DNA of 64,000 nucleotides, from the NCBI GenBank assembly GCA_963698885.1, contig CAVOSJ010000002.1, forward strand, positions 124,001-188,000, in the 5' to 3' direction. Under the pieces are notes generated by a model that saw nothing but the letters and a program-made list of their open reading frames with translations, had not been told where the DNA came from and did no database searches. A program made the position numbers and the translations under genes. Position 1 is the first letter of the stretch. Every line of letters begins with the position of its first letter. Source of the stretch: JBARKJ01 sp963698885. Lineage in GTDB: Bacteria > Nitrospirota > JACRHJ01. This document shows, piece after piece, positions 28,387 through 37,922 of the stretch.

Positions 28387-28416
28387 CAAAAAGGCAGCCT
28401 ATCGGCTGCCTTTTTT
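28387..28416 (+). terminator. Rho-independent terminator of the glutamate synthase operon
   Basis: GGCAGCC (28393-28399), four-base loop, GGCTGCC (28404-28410), then six Ts; preceded by a run of As so it could work in both directions. Confidence 0.9.
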
Positions 28417-28436
28417 GTTTATGTTATATTTTAATA

Positions 28437-28956
28437 ATGGACAAAGACGTAAAAGAGGCACGGGATAAAGCCATCGAGGCCCTGGCCGCCGCGATAGGGT
28501 TCTGGGGAATAGACCTCCTGGAGGCCCGGATATGGGGGCTTCTGTTCCTCTCTCATGACCCTTTGTGTCTTGCGGAACTGGCGGCGGAGCTGAAATCCGA
28601 GGCCCCCGGCGGTGGAGGGCAAGCTTAAGCTCTTGAAAAGATTGGGCGCGATAAAGGAGACGCCGCCGAAGGACGGGCAAGAGATGTGTTTTGAGGCGGA
28701 AGCCGATTTCTTCCAGATACTCCAGACCGTGCTCAAGGAGCGGCGCGAGAAGGAAATGGGGAGCGCGCTCCAGGAGATTTGCGACCAGCGGGCATTCGTG
28801 GAATATAAACACGACGAGGAAAACGATCCGGAGCTTAAGTTCCTTGCCAGCCGCCTGGAGAAGCTGGAGGGTTTTATCCACCTTATCGACCGGGCGATGT
28901 TCGGGCTTAGGACCTTTGCCGGGATAAAGGGCATCTTCAGGGGCAAGGCAAAATGA
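28437..28956 (+). CDS. GbsR/MarR-family transcriptional regulator (frameshifted)
   Basis: About 172 residues after correction of a run of five Cs (28603-28607) to four. The N-terminus has the GbsR style AIGFWGIDLLEARIWGLLFLSHDPLCLAELAAEL, the winged-helix core then reads KSEAPAVEGKLKLLKRLGAIKE, and the downstream FEAEADFFQILQTVLKERREKE is the dimerisation helix. GbsR proteins in other bacteria repress osmoprotectant or drug-response genes. A TATATT box ends six bases before the ATG and no Shine-Dalgarno is present, so the mRNA may be leaderless. Targets unknown. Confidence 0.7.
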
Positions 28957-28963
28957 AATTACC

Positions 28964-28993
28964 TTGACAGGACAACAAGATTGCAAATATACT
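28964..28993 (+). promoter_or_regulatory. Promoter of the YhaM-pgsA-DUF512-aroE operon, with palindrome over the ribosome site
   Basis: TTGACA (28964-28969), 18-base spacer, TATACT (28988-28993). A 12-base perfect palindrome CCCCTTAAGGGG follows at 28997-29008 and overlaps the Shine-Dalgarno GGGGAGG of the next gene; it may be an operator or a small mRNA hairpin. Confidence 0.55.
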
Positions 28994-29018
28994 CGGCCCC
29001 TTAAGGGGAGGAAATAAA

Positions 29019-29993
29019 TTGAAGTTCGTAAACGAGTTTTCAGACGGCGAGAAAGTAGAATCCGTATTTGCCGCGACGGAAAAGCAGCTGAAGAAGACCA
29101 GGCAGGGAAAGCCGTTCCTCTCGCTTCGGCTGGCGGACAAGACCGGCAGCGTGGAGGCCGTGGCCTGGGACAATGCCGAAAGCCTTTCGCTTAAGTTTGA
29201 GAAGGGCGATATCGTGGCAGTCCGTGCCGAGGTGGGCTCATATAACGGCAGCCTTCAGCTATCCGTGCGCGACCTGAAAAAAGTGCAGGCGCCGGAGGAT
29301 TACTTAGAGCGCATAATGCCGACGACCGAAAAAGACGTCGATGCGATGCTCATGGAGCTAAGGACGGCGGCCCAGGGCGTCAGGACGGACTGGATTAAGG
29401 GACTCCTGCTCGGATTTCTTGACGACCCGGTTTTCGTGGAGAAATTCAGGACGGCCCCGGCCGCGAAGGGGATGCACCACGTCTTCGCCGGGGGACTCCT
29501 GCAACATACGCTAAAGGTAGTGAGGCTGGTGACGCTGATTTCCGATGAGTACCGGGTCTCGGACCCCCTGGTCGCCATGATGGTGGACAGGGACCTCTTG
29601 GTAGCGGGGGCGTTCCTGCACGATATAGGAAAAGTCGAGGAACTCTCCTCCGGCGCGGGGTTCGACTATACGTTCAGGGGAAAGCTTCTGGGCCACGTGA
29701 CCCTGGGGCTGATGGCCCTGAAGGAGAAGCTGGACGGGATTCCGGAGAAGGACCCGGAGAAGGCGGACCTCCTGATGCACATGGTAATATCTCACCACGG
29801 CGAGTACGAGTATGGCTCTCCGAAGCGGCCCAAGTGCATGGAGGCCTTCATACTGCACTACGCGGACAACCTTGACGCGAAGCTCCAGGGACTGGCGGAA
29901 TTCGCGGATAAAGACGTCCAGGAAGGAAAGTTCACGGCCTGGCACAGGCTGTACGAGCGGCAGTTCTACAAAGGCGGCGGCACGGACAAATGA
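29019..29993 (+). CDS. OB-fold/HD-domain 3'-5' exoribonuclease, YhaM-like
   Basis: A 324-residue protein. An OB-fold nucleic-acid-binding domain is at residues about 10-95 (FLSLRLADKTGSVEAVAWDN), and an HD phosphohydrolase domain follows with HHVFAGGLLQHTLKV, FLHDIGK and MVISHHGEYEYGSPKRP as metal-binding motifs. This is the architecture of Bacillus YhaM, which degrades RNA and DNA from the 3' end. The TTG start has GGGGAGG before it. It heads an operon with pgsA by ATGA overlap. Confidence 0.87.
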   Translation: MKFVNEFSDGEKVESVFAATEKQLKKTRQGKPFLSLRLADKTGSVEAVAWDNAESLSLKFEKGDIVAVRAEVGSYNGSLQLSVRDLKKVQAPEDYLERIMPTTEKDVDAMLMELRTAAQGVRTDWIKGLLLGFLDDPVFVEKFRTAPAAKGMHHVFAGGLLQHTLKVVRLVTLISDEYRVSDPLVAMMVDRDLLVAGAFLHDIGKVEELSSGAGFDYTFRGKLLGHVTLGLMALKEKLDGIPEKDPEKADLLMHMVISHHGEYEYGSPKRPKCMEAFILHYADNLDAKLQGLAEFADKDVQEGKFTAWHRLYERQFYKGGGTDK

Positions 29994-30538
29994 GCCTACC
30001 CAACATCATCACTTGCCTTCGGATAGCCCTCGTCCCGGTATTCCTCCTGTTGCTTATTTACGATAAATACGGCCCGGCGCTGGGCGTGTTCGTCGTTGCG
30101 GGGATGACGGACGCGATTGACGGCGCTATCGCCCGGATGATGAACCAAAAGACCGAACTGGGCATGTTCTTAGACCCCCTTGCCGATAAATTCCTCGTGC
30201 TTACGGCCTTCATCGCCCTGGCCTTGATGGACAAGCTCCCGCTCTGGCTCGCGGGGACGGTAATCGTCAGGGACGTGGTTATCGTCGCCGGGAGCCTCTA
30301 TCTCTACAAGCGGGGTTTGAAAAAGAAGATTAAGCCCGTCCTGCTGGGAAAGGTGACCACGTTCATGTTGATTACCCTGCTCGTGGTCGCCCTGGTGGGG
30401 GTATATCTGAACCGGGAATTCGACCTGACGGAATATCTCGTCTGGATCACAGCCGCGCTTTTAATAACCTCCGGCATCCAATACCTTCTCCGGGGGTTCA
30501 GGATAATGCATGATAAAAAAAATAATCTGGCAGGTTGA
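29990..30538 (+). CDS. pgsA: CDP-diacylglycerol-glycerol-3-phosphate 3-phosphatidyltransferase
   Basis: A 182-residue inner-membrane enzyme making phosphatidylglycerol phosphate. The CDP-alcohol phosphotransferase motif DG-x2-AR-x8-G-x3-D-x3-D is seen in AIDGAIARMMNQKTELGMFLDPLADK. Its substrate CDP-diacylglycerol comes from CdsA (10.8 kb). ATGA overlap with the upstream gene, and the 3' end overlaps the permease gene by 29 bases. Confidence 0.93.
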   Translation: MSLPNIITCLRIALVPVFLLLLIYDKYGPALGVFVVAGMTDAIDGAIARMMNQKTELGMFLDPLADKFLVLTAFIALALMDKLPLWLAGTVIVRDVVIVAGSLYLYKRGLKKKIKPVLLGKVTTFMLITLLVVALVGVYLNREFDLTEYLVWITAALLITSGIQYLLRGFRIMHDKKNNLAG

Positions 30539-31590
30539 CCTCGCGGTCTTCCTCTTACTGGCCGTCTTGTTCATGCTGACATGGACGCTCGGGGAAACCA
30601 TAACCCCGTTTGTCCTGGCGCTCCTTTTCGCATATATACTGAACCCGGCGGTCTGTTTCCTGGAGAGACGGAAGATACCCAGGGGCGTCGGGGCGGCGTT
30701 TTTCTCTTTGCTCCTTTTTGCCATGCTGGCGGGGCTTCTGTTCGGGGTGATATACATCCTCATGCTGGAGATACCCCAGCTCGTGAACAACGTCCCTTCT
30801 TATATAGATACCTTCAAAAACGACTATTTCCCGTACATCAGCCGCACCCTCGGCCTCGGGCCGGGACGTGGATTTCAACGCGCTGATAGATAACCTGAAG
30901 AACGAGATATCCAACCTCTCTCCGGAGTCTTTTACGTCGGCCTTCGGGCGCGTACTGGGCATTGTGGCCGGCACGCTGAATTTCTTTATCGTGGTCCTGA
31001 CCGTTTTCCTTATCCCCATGTTCATGATATATCTCCTCATGTCCTGGGAGAACATGAAGAAATCCGCCCTGGAACTGATGCCGGACGGATACCGGCAATA
31101 TATCGTCGCGAAGCTTAAAGAGGTAGAGGCGGTCCTTAAAGACTTCGCGAAGGGCCAGCTCCTGGTGGCCCTTATAATGGGCGTGATGTACTGCATCGGC
31201 TTTTATTTCGTCGGCGTGGACATGCCCATACTGGTCGGCATGGGCGGCGGGCTGCTGAACCTCGTGCCGTATCTGGGCACGACCGTCGCGGGCCTGACGG
31301 CCATAGTCCTGGTGCTCCTGAAGTACCACGACGCCGTCCACCCGCTTATCGTTGTCGGCATAATAGTGTTTGTCCAGACGGTTGAAGGCTATATTATCAC
31401 TCCGAAAGTAATCGGGCACAAGCTCGGCCTCCACCCGGTAATAATCATCCTGTCGCTCCTGGTGCTGGGGAAGCTCTTCGGCTTCGCGGGAATACTCCTT
31501 GCCGTGCCCATCGCGGCGGTAATCAAAGTGTTCGTGGCGGGATTCATAAAAAGTTACAGGGAATCGGAATTCTATATGGATAAACCATGA
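30510..31590 (+). CDS. AI-2E/PerM-family membrane permease (frameshifted)
   Basis: About 360 residues with eight membrane segments. The N-terminal part (MIKKIIWQVDLAVFLLLAVLF) ends at a break at GGG (30863-30865); two Gs restore SRTLGLGPDVDFNALIDNL. The C-terminal signature is LVPYLGTTVAG and later GYIITPKVIGHKLGLHP. Members export autoinducer-2 or act in sodium/proton or lipid-linked transport; no specific substrate can be assigned. It overlaps pgsA and the following DUF512 gene. Confidence 0.85.
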
Positions 31591-32911
31591 AAAATATATC
31601 GTTAAAAGGTCTTAAAATCGCGGGCATTGAGCCGGGCGGCATAGCCTCCGAGGTCGGCATGGAAGTAGGCGACGAGATAATCTCCGTCAACTCCTCTCCC
31701 GTGCCGGACTACCTGGCGTACCGCTACCTTATCGCCTCCGAAGAAGTCACCCTCCTGGTTAAGAAAAAATCCGGCGGCATAGCCGAGATAGAGATAGAAA
31801 AGGACGAGGATGACGACCTTGGAATAATCGCGCCGCCGATGAGGGTGCGCGCCTGCAACAACCACTGCGTGTTCTGTTTCGTGGAGCAGATGCCCGGCGG
31901 GCTTAGGCGCAGCCTGTACGTGAAGGACGAGGACTACCGCCACAGCTTCCTGTACGGCAACTACGTTACGCTTACCACGATGAAGGACGAGGATTTTGCC
32001 CGGATAATCCGGGAACGCCTCTCGCCTTTGTATGTCTCCGTCCACGCAACGGACGACAGCCTTCGCCGGTTTCTTCTGGGCAACTGCAAGGCCCCTTCGA
32101 TAATGGAGGGTATAAAGAAACTCACGGACAGCGGCATCGTGCTCCATACCCAGGCGGTGGTCGCGCCGGGAATAAACGACGGCGCGGCGCTTATAAAGAC
32201 GACTGAGGACCTGGCTGCATTTTATCCGAAGGTGCAGTCCCTCGCCGTCGTCCCGGTGGGGCTTACGAAGCATCGGGAAAAACTGTATCCGCTTAGGACT
32301 TTCACGAAAAATGAAGCGGGAAAACTGCTCGACGGGCTTGAGCCTCTGCGGAAAAAATACCGGCGCAAGTTCGGCGTCAGTTTCGTGTATCCGTCGGATG
32401 AGTTTTATCTAAAGGGCCAATGGCGCACTTCCCGCCGGTTAAAGAATATGACGGCTATCCGCAGATGGACAACGGCGTGGGGCTGGTGCGGGATTTCCTG
32501 GATGAGTTCAAAAAAATCTCTACTTTCTCTTTGCGGAAAGAGAAAGTAGCAAAGAGAAACGGGGGCTGAAAACCTTGCTCCTGATAACGGGGACAATCGT
32601 TTGCTCCAATACTGAAAGAAATAGCGAAAGAGATTGAGGCTAAGGTCAAAAACCTGAAACTTCGCGTCCTGCCGGTGAAGAACAATCTCTTCGGCGAAAA
32701 AGTAACCGTTACAGGGCTTCTGTCCGGCAATGATATAATAGCCGCCCTGAAAGGCAAAAAAGCCGATGCGGCGATTATTCCGTCCGTTACCATGCGCGAC
32801 GGGGCGGGCGTGTTCTTAGACGACCTGACGCCGGAGGACGTGGAGCGGGAGACGGGGCTGAAAATTATAATGATCGAGCCGACGGCGCGGGGATTACTGG
32901 AGGCTTTATGA
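31587..32911 (+). CDS. DUF512 PDZ/radical-SAM-like iron-sulfur protein (three frame breaks, repeat insertion)
   Basis: About 440 residues. A PDZ domain (IEPGGIASEVGMEVGDEIISVN) leads into a cysteine motif CNNHCVFCF like that of radical SAM enzymes, and the C-terminal DUF512 domain ends GAGVFLDDLTPEDV. Frame breaks lie at 32417-32418 (one base missing), in GGGGG at 32561-32565 (one G missing) and in TTT at 32600-32602 (one extra). A half repeat copy (32520-32549) sits inside the coding region between FLDEFKKI and LLLITGTI; if the breaks are errors, it codes an in-frame linker. Family function is unsettled. ATGA overlaps on both sides. Confidence 0.8.
32520..32549. repeat. Palindromic repeat, half copy 5 (hairpin A within a coding region)
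   Basis: Arms CTACTTTCTCTTT and AAAGAGAAAGTAG around a GCGG loop; both arms differ from copy 1 at matched positions. The downstream linker AAAGAGAAACGGGGGCTGAAAA is recognisable. It lies in the DUF512 gene. Confidence 0.75.
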
Positions 32912-33765
32912 AAATTTCGGGACACACGAAAGTAATCGCCATATTCGGCGACCCGATAGAGCATACGCTGTCTCCTGCCATGCACAACGCCGCCTTCGCC
33001 GCGCTCGGCATGGACTGCGTCTATGTGCCCTTTCATGTCCGGCCGAACGGACTTAAAGACGCTGTCCTCGGGCTTCGGGCGATGGGTTTCGCGGGCGCAA
33101 ACATCACCGTGCCGCACAAGGAGCGGGTAATAGAACTGCTTGACGAGGTGGATGACGAGGCGAAGCTTTTAGGCGCCGTAAACACAATCGTAAACCGTGA
33201 CGGCGTGCTGAAAGGCTACAACACCGACGGGCGCGGGTTTGTGAAGTCGCTCAAGGACGACGCGAAGTTCGACCCTGAGGAGAAAAAGGTCTTTATCTGC
33301 GGCGCGGGCGGGGCGGCCAGGGGTATCGCGTTTGCCCTGCTCAAAGCAGGCGCGGGCCCGATTTTCCTGTACGACGTGGACGGGCCTAAGCGGGATAAGC
33401 TGGTGCAGGATTTAAATTCCGCGCTTAACAAGGACGCCGCGAGGGCCACTCCTATGGACCAGGACTTCATCCGCTCATGCGAACTGATAGTAAACGCCAC
33501 GCCGCTCGGGATGCGCGAGGGCGACCCGCTGCCCATACCCGCGGGCGCGTTCGGCAAGGGCCAGTTCTTCTACGACATCGTTTATAACCCCCCGAAAACT
33601 GCCGTGATGACCGTCGCGGAAAAGGCCGGGGCCAGGGTCTCAAACGGCCTGGGGATGCTACTTTATCAGGGGGTAATCGCATTCGAACACTGGCTGGGCG
33701 TGCTCCCGCCCGTGGAGGTGATGAGGGAGGCGCTGGAAAAAGGACTCAAGGTTAAAAAGATTTAA
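32908..33765 (+). CDS. aroE: Shikimate dehydrogenase
   Basis: A 285-residue NADPH-dependent enzyme reducing 3-dehydroshikimate in aromatic amino acid synthesis. Catalytic K71 is in NITVPHKE and D107 in GYNTDGRG; the NADP-binding loop is GAGGAARGI. N-terminal FGDPIEHTLSPAMHN is the shikimate-binding motif. The ATG overlaps the DUF512 stop (ATGA). It is the last gene of this operon; a new promoter follows. Confidence 0.95.
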   Translation: MKISGHTKVIAIFGDPIEHTLSPAMHNAAFAALGMDCVYVPFHVRPNGLKDAVLGLRAMGFAGANITVPHKERVIELLDEVDDEAKLLGAVNTIVNRDGVLKGYNTDGRGFVKSLKDDAKFDPEEKKVFICGAGGAARGIAFALLKAGAGPIFLYDVDGPKRDKLVQDLNSALNKDAARATPMDQDFIRSCELIVNATPLGMREGDPLPIPAGAFGKGQFFYDIVYNPPKTAVMTVAEKAGARVSNGLGMLLYQGVIAFEHWLGVLPPVEVMREALEKGLKVKKI

Positions 33766-33799
33766 CCTGCCCCCGTCCCGATAGAAAAGCTGATTGTCC

Positions 33800-33828
33800 T
33801 TGACACCTAAGGCCCGGTAACGTAAAAT
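33800..33828 (+). promoter_or_regulatory. Sigma-70 promoter of the pil operon
   Basis: TTGACA (33800-33805), 17-base spacer, TAAAAT (33823-33828). The pilB start is 41 bases downstream, with AGGAG before it. Confidence 0.7.
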
Positions 33829-33869
33829 TTACCTTTAATTTCGAGCCTTACGCGTTCCAGGAGAGCTAA

Positions 33870-35570
33870 ATGGCAGGCAGGCTTGGACAATTGCTGGTGT
33901 CCGCGGAAATGATAACGGACGACCAGCTTAAAAGGGCGCTTTCCGTCCAGCAGAAGGACGGTGGACGTTTAGGTTCAAACCTGGTAAAACTCGGTTTTAT
34001 CGGCGAAGATAAACTCATATCCTTCCTTAGCAAGCAGTACGGCATCCCGGCGGTAAACCTCCAGGAACTGGACATAGACCAAAGCCTCTGCAAGCTCATT
34101 CCCTCAGACGTAGTCCAGAAATACCAGATAATGCCCATCAACCGCACCGGGGCGACCATCACCATAGCTATGGTGGACCCGTCGAACGTCTTCGCGCTGG
34201 ACGACGTCAAGTTTATGACCGGCTATAACGTCGAGCCGGTCGTCGCGTCCGAGGCCGCGATAAAGGCCGCCGTTAACAAATATTACGACACCGCCGAAGC
34301 CCTCAACGACGTCATGGCGACTCTCAAGGAGGGCGATGAGAACGTCGACCTCATCACGGATGAAGAGGAAGACGTCAACCTGGGCGACCTGAAGCAGGCG
34401 GTCGAGGACGCGCCCGTCGTAAAGCTCGTGAACCTAATCCTGACCGACGCCATATCCAAGGGCGCAAGCGATATCCATATAGAGCCCTATGAAAAATCCT
34501 TCCGCGTGCGCTACAGGGTGGACGGAGTGCTCTACGAGACGATGCAGCCGCCGATGAGGCTCCGCGCGGCCCTGACAAGCCGTCTGAAGATCATGTCCGA
34601 ACTGGACATATCCGAGCGCAGGCTCCCGCAGGACGGGCGCATAAAACTCAAGATGAAGGGCAAGGAGGTGGACCTCCGCGTCTCATCCCTGCCTACGCTC
34701 TTCGGCGAGAAGATAGTCATGCGTATCCTGGACAAGGGGAACCTCCAGCTGGACTTGGCCAAGCTCGGTTTCGAGGAAAAGGCCGGGGTGGACTTCTTCA
34801 AGGCCATAAACAGCCCGTACGGGATGGTGCTGGTCACCGGCCCGACCGGCTCCGGCAAGTCCACCACGCTCTATTCCGCCCTCTCGAACGTCAACAAGGT
34901 GGACGTTAATATTATGACCGCCGAAGACCCTGTCGAGTATAACCTGATGGGGATAAACCAGGTCCAGATGAAAGACGAGATAGGCCTTAATTTCGCCGCG
35001 ACGCTCCGTTCTTTCCTCCGGCAGGACCCGGATGTAATAATGGTCGGCGAGATAAGGGACTACGAGACAGCCGAGATAGCGGTCAAGGCCGCCCTCACCG
35101 GCCACCTGGTGCTTTCCACCCTCCACACCAACGACGCTCCCTCCACGATCAACCGTCTCCTGAATATGGGCATCGAGCCGTTTCTGGTGGCTTCCTCCAC
35201 TATACTTATCCTGGCGCAGAGGCTCTGCAGGAGGGTATGCCAGCACTGCAAAGAGCCGGAGAAGGTGCCTTTTCAGGCCCTTATCGACGTGGGGTTTACC
35301 GAGGAGGAGGCGAAAGAGGTGGTGCCGTACAAAGGCCGCGGCTGCGACCTATGCGGCGGAACGGGCTACAAGGGCAGGGTGGCCCTCTACGAGGTCATGC
35401 CGATATCGGCGGGTATAAAGGAACTTATACTTGAGGGCGCGACGGCGACGGAGATAAAAAAATGCATGTTGAACGACGGCTGCAAATCGCTCCGGAAGAG
35501 CGGCCTCACCAAGATAGCGCAGGGCGTCTCCTCAATAGAAGAGGTGCTCAGGGTAACCTTCGGAGATTAG
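33870..35570 (+). CDS. pilB: Type IV pilus extension ATPase PilB
   Basis: A 566-residue hexameric ATPase that drives pilin polymerisation. An N-terminal T2SSE_N domain (residues about 1-150) precedes the ATPase core: Walker A GPTGSGKST starting near residue 324, Asp box and Walker B (QDPDVIMVGEIRD), His box. A zinc-binding tetracysteine is seen in CRRVCQHC and CDLCGGTGYKG. First gene of the pilus run pilB-pilT-pilC-pilS-pilR. Confidence 0.97.
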   Translation: MAGRLGQLLVSAEMITDDQLKRALSVQQKDGGRLGSNLVKLGFIGEDKLISFLSKQYGIPAVNLQELDIDQSLCKLIPSDVVQKYQIMPINRTGATITIAMVDPSNVFALDDVKFMTGYNVEPVVASEAAIKAAVNKYYDTAEALNDVMATLKEGDENVDLITDEEEDVNLGDLKQAVEDAPVVKLVNLILTDAISKGASDIHIEPYEKSFRVRYRVDGVLYETMQPPMRLRAALTSRLKIMSELDISERRLPQDGRIKLKMKGKEVDLRVSSLPTLFGEKIVMRILDKGNLQLDLAKLGFEEKAGVDFFKAINSPYGMVLVTGPTGSGKSTTLYSALSNVNKVDVNIMTAEDPVEYNLMGINQVQMKDEIGLNFAATLRSFLRQDPDVIMVGEIRDYETAEIAVKAALTGHLVLSTLHTNDAPSTINRLLNMGIEPFLVASSTILILAQRLCRRVCQHCKEPEKVPFQALIDVGFTEEEAKEVVPYKGRGCDLCGGTGYKGRVALYEVMPISAGIKELILEGATATEIKKCMLNDGCKSLRKSGLTKIAQGVSSIEEVLRVTFGD

Positions 35571-35576
35571 AGTACT

Positions 35577-36674
35577 ATGGCAAATCTGCACCAGCTTCTA
35601 CAGACGATGATCGACAAAGGGGCCTCCGACCTGCACATCACCACGGGCTCTCCGCCCCAGTTGAGGATCGACGGCCAGCTGGTCCCGATGAACCTCCCTC
35701 CGCTCTCGGCCGCGGAGACGAAGCAGATATGCTACAGCATCCTGACGGATGTGCAGAAGCACAAGTTCGAGGAGAACGACGAGCTTGACCTCTCCTTCGG
35801 CATAAAAGGGCTCTCCCGCTTCAGGGCGAATGTCTTCATGCAAAGAGGCGCCGTCGCCGCGGCGGTAAGGACGATACCGTTCAAGATACTCTCGTTCGAG
35901 GAACTGAACCTCCCGCCCATCGTGGACGAACTGGTGAAGAAGACCCGTGGGCTCATACTCGTCACCGGCCCGACCGGCTCAGGCAAGTCCACGACCCTGG
36001 CCTCCATGCTGGACAAGATAAACTCCGAGCGGCACGAGCATATCATCACGGTGGAGGACCCCATAGAGTTCCTGCACCAGCACAAGAAGGGGGTCGTGAA
36101 CCAGCGGGAAGTCGGCGCGGACACAAAGAGCTTCAAGCAGGCCCTCAAGTACGTCCTCAGGCAGGACCCGGACGTGGTGCTGATCGGCGAAATGAGGGAC
36201 CTGGAGACCATGGAGGCCGCCATGACCGTGTCGGAGACCGGCCATCTTGCGTTGGCCACACTCCATACCAACTCCGCCGTCCAGACCATAAACAGGATTA
36301 TCGACGTGTTCCCGCCGTACCAGCAGCCGCAGATCCGCGCACAGCTCTCTTTCGTGCTGGAGGGCATTATCGCCCAGCAGCTTATCCCCAAGATGAGCGG
36401 GCAGGGGCGCGCGCTTGCCGCCGAGATACTGATCCCGACTCCCGCGATAAGGAACCTCATCCGGGAGGACAAGGTGCACCAGCTTTACTCGTCCATGCAG
36501 ACGGGTCAGTCGAGGTTCGGCATGCAGACGATGAACCAGGCCCTCTACGACCTCTTTACAAAGAGGATAATATCCTACGACGAAGCACTGGGAAGAAGTC
36601 CGGTTCCGGAAGAATTCCTGGGGATGCTTTCCAAGTCGGGGGATTCCCATGGCAAACCTGTACTGAAGAGATAG
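35577..36674 (+). CDS. pilT: Type IV pilus retraction ATPase PilT
   Basis: A 365-residue ATPase that depolymerises the pilus, giving twitching and DNA uptake. Walker A GPTGSGKST lies near residues 130-138; Walker B is RQDPDVVLIGEMRDLETM. The PilT-specific AIRNLIREDK motif is present near the C-terminus. Six bases follow the pilB stop, so they are cotranscribed. Confidence 0.97.
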   Translation: MANLHQLLQTMIDKGASDLHITTGSPPQLRIDGQLVPMNLPPLSAAETKQICYSILTDVQKHKFEENDELDLSFGIKGLSRFRANVFMQRGAVAAAVRTIPFKILSFEELNLPPIVDELVKKTRGLILVTGPTGSGKSTTLASMLDKINSERHEHIITVEDPIEFLHQHKKGVVNQREVGADTKSFKQALKYVLRQDPDVVLIGEMRDLETMEAAMTVSETGHLALATLHTNSAVQTINRIIDVFPPYQQPQIRAQLSFVLEGIIAQQLIPKMSGQGRALAAEILIPTPAIRNLIREDKVHQLYSSMQTGQSRFGMQTMNQALYDLFTKRIISYDEALGRSPVPEEFLGMLSKSGDSHGKPVLKR

Positions 36675-36695
36675 TATCTAAAAGGAGGATTAAAC

Positions 36696-37922
36696 ATGGC
36701 CTCTGCACTTACTTTTACCTGGTCCGGCAAGGGCAGGGACGGGAAGGCTACCAAAGGCGAAACGTCGGCGAACAACAAAGACGAGGTGATATCACAGCTC
36801 CGGAGGCAGGGAGTCGTCGTCACCTCCATAAACGCCAAGTCCGGGATGAAGATGGACATGAAGCTCCCGACGTTCGGGAGCGGCGTCAGCGACAAGGACA
36901 TCGTGATGTTTACCAGGCAGTTCGCCACCATGATCGACGCGGGCCTGCCCCTGGTCCAGTGTCTGGAGATCCTGGAGCGCCAGACCGATAATAAGGTCCT
37001 GGCGAAGGCCATCGGCCAGGTGCGGCTTGACGTGGAGGCCGGCTCCACATATGCGGACGCTTTGGGCAAACACCCCAAGATATTTAACGCCCTGTACGTG
37101 AACCTGGTCGCGGCGGGCGAGGCGGGCGGCATCCTCGACACCATCCTTGGGCGGCTCACATCTTACATAGAAAAGAACATGAAGATGAAGAAGCAGATAA
37201 AGTCGGCGATGGTTTATCCCTCGATAGTCATGACGGTCGCCGTCGGCGTCATAGCAATCCTGATGATCTTCGTCATCCCGATGTTCTCGAAGATGTTCAC
37301 TGACATGGGCGGGCAGCTTCCCGGCCCCACGCTGGTCGTCATAGGCATAAGCAACTTCATGACCACCCCAACGAAAATCTTGCCTGTCATAGGCATTATT
37401 GTCGCCGTAATCCTCGCCATCAGGAAATACTATTCGACCAAATCCGGAAGGCTTATCATGGACAGGATGTTCCTGAAGGCCCCTATCATGGGACCGTTGA
37501 TCCGGAAAATCGCCGTCTCGAAGTTCACACGCACCCTGGGCACGCTCATGGGGGCGGGCGTTCCCATCATGGACGGGCTTGAGATAGTCGCGAAGACGGC
37601 CGGGAACAAAGTCGTCGAGAACACGATCCTCGAGACCCGCGCCAGCATCAGCGAGGGTAAGACGCTCTCGGAACCCCTTCAGCGCTCGAAGGTCTTCCCG
37701 CCGATGGTAACGCAGATGATCTCGGTGGGCGAGACTACAGGCGCTTTGGACTCCATGCTCTCGAAGATCGCCGATTTCTACGACGATGAAGTGGACTCGG
37801 CGGTCGAGGCGATGACGGCTGCGCTGGAGCCCGCGCTGATGGTGTTCCTCGGCATCTCCGTCGGCTTTATAATCATCGCGATGTACCTGCCGATATTCCA
37901 CTTGGCAGACGTAGTAGGTTAA
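36696..37922 (+). CDS. pilC: Type IV pilus inner-membrane platform protein PilC
   Basis: A 408-residue T2SSF-family protein with two repeats of a cytoplasmic helical domain (MFTRQFATMIDAGLPLVQCLE and FTRTLGTLMGAGVPIMDGLE) and three membrane segments. AAGGAGG precedes the ATG. It couples the PilB/PilT motors to pilin assembly. Its stop TAA shares an A with the pilS ATG. Confidence 0.97.
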   Translation: MASALTFTWSGKGRDGKATKGETSANNKDEVISQLRRQGVVVTSINAKSGMKMDMKLPTFGSGVSDKDIVMFTRQFATMIDAGLPLVQCLEILERQTDNKVLAKAIGQVRLDVEAGSTYADALGKHPKIFNALYVNLVAAGEAGGILDTILGRLTSYIEKNMKMKKQIKSAMVYPSIVMTVAVGVIAILMIFVIPMFSKMFTDMGGQLPGPTLVVIGISNFMTTPTKILPVIGIIVAVILAIRKYYSTKSGRLIMDRMFLKAPIMGPLIRKIAVSKFTRTLGTLMGAGVPIMDGLEIVAKTAGNKVVENTILETRASISEGKTLSEPLQRSKVFPPMVTQMISVGETTGALDSMLSKIADFYDDEVDSAVEAMTAALEPALMVFLGISVGFIIIAMYLPIFHLADVVG

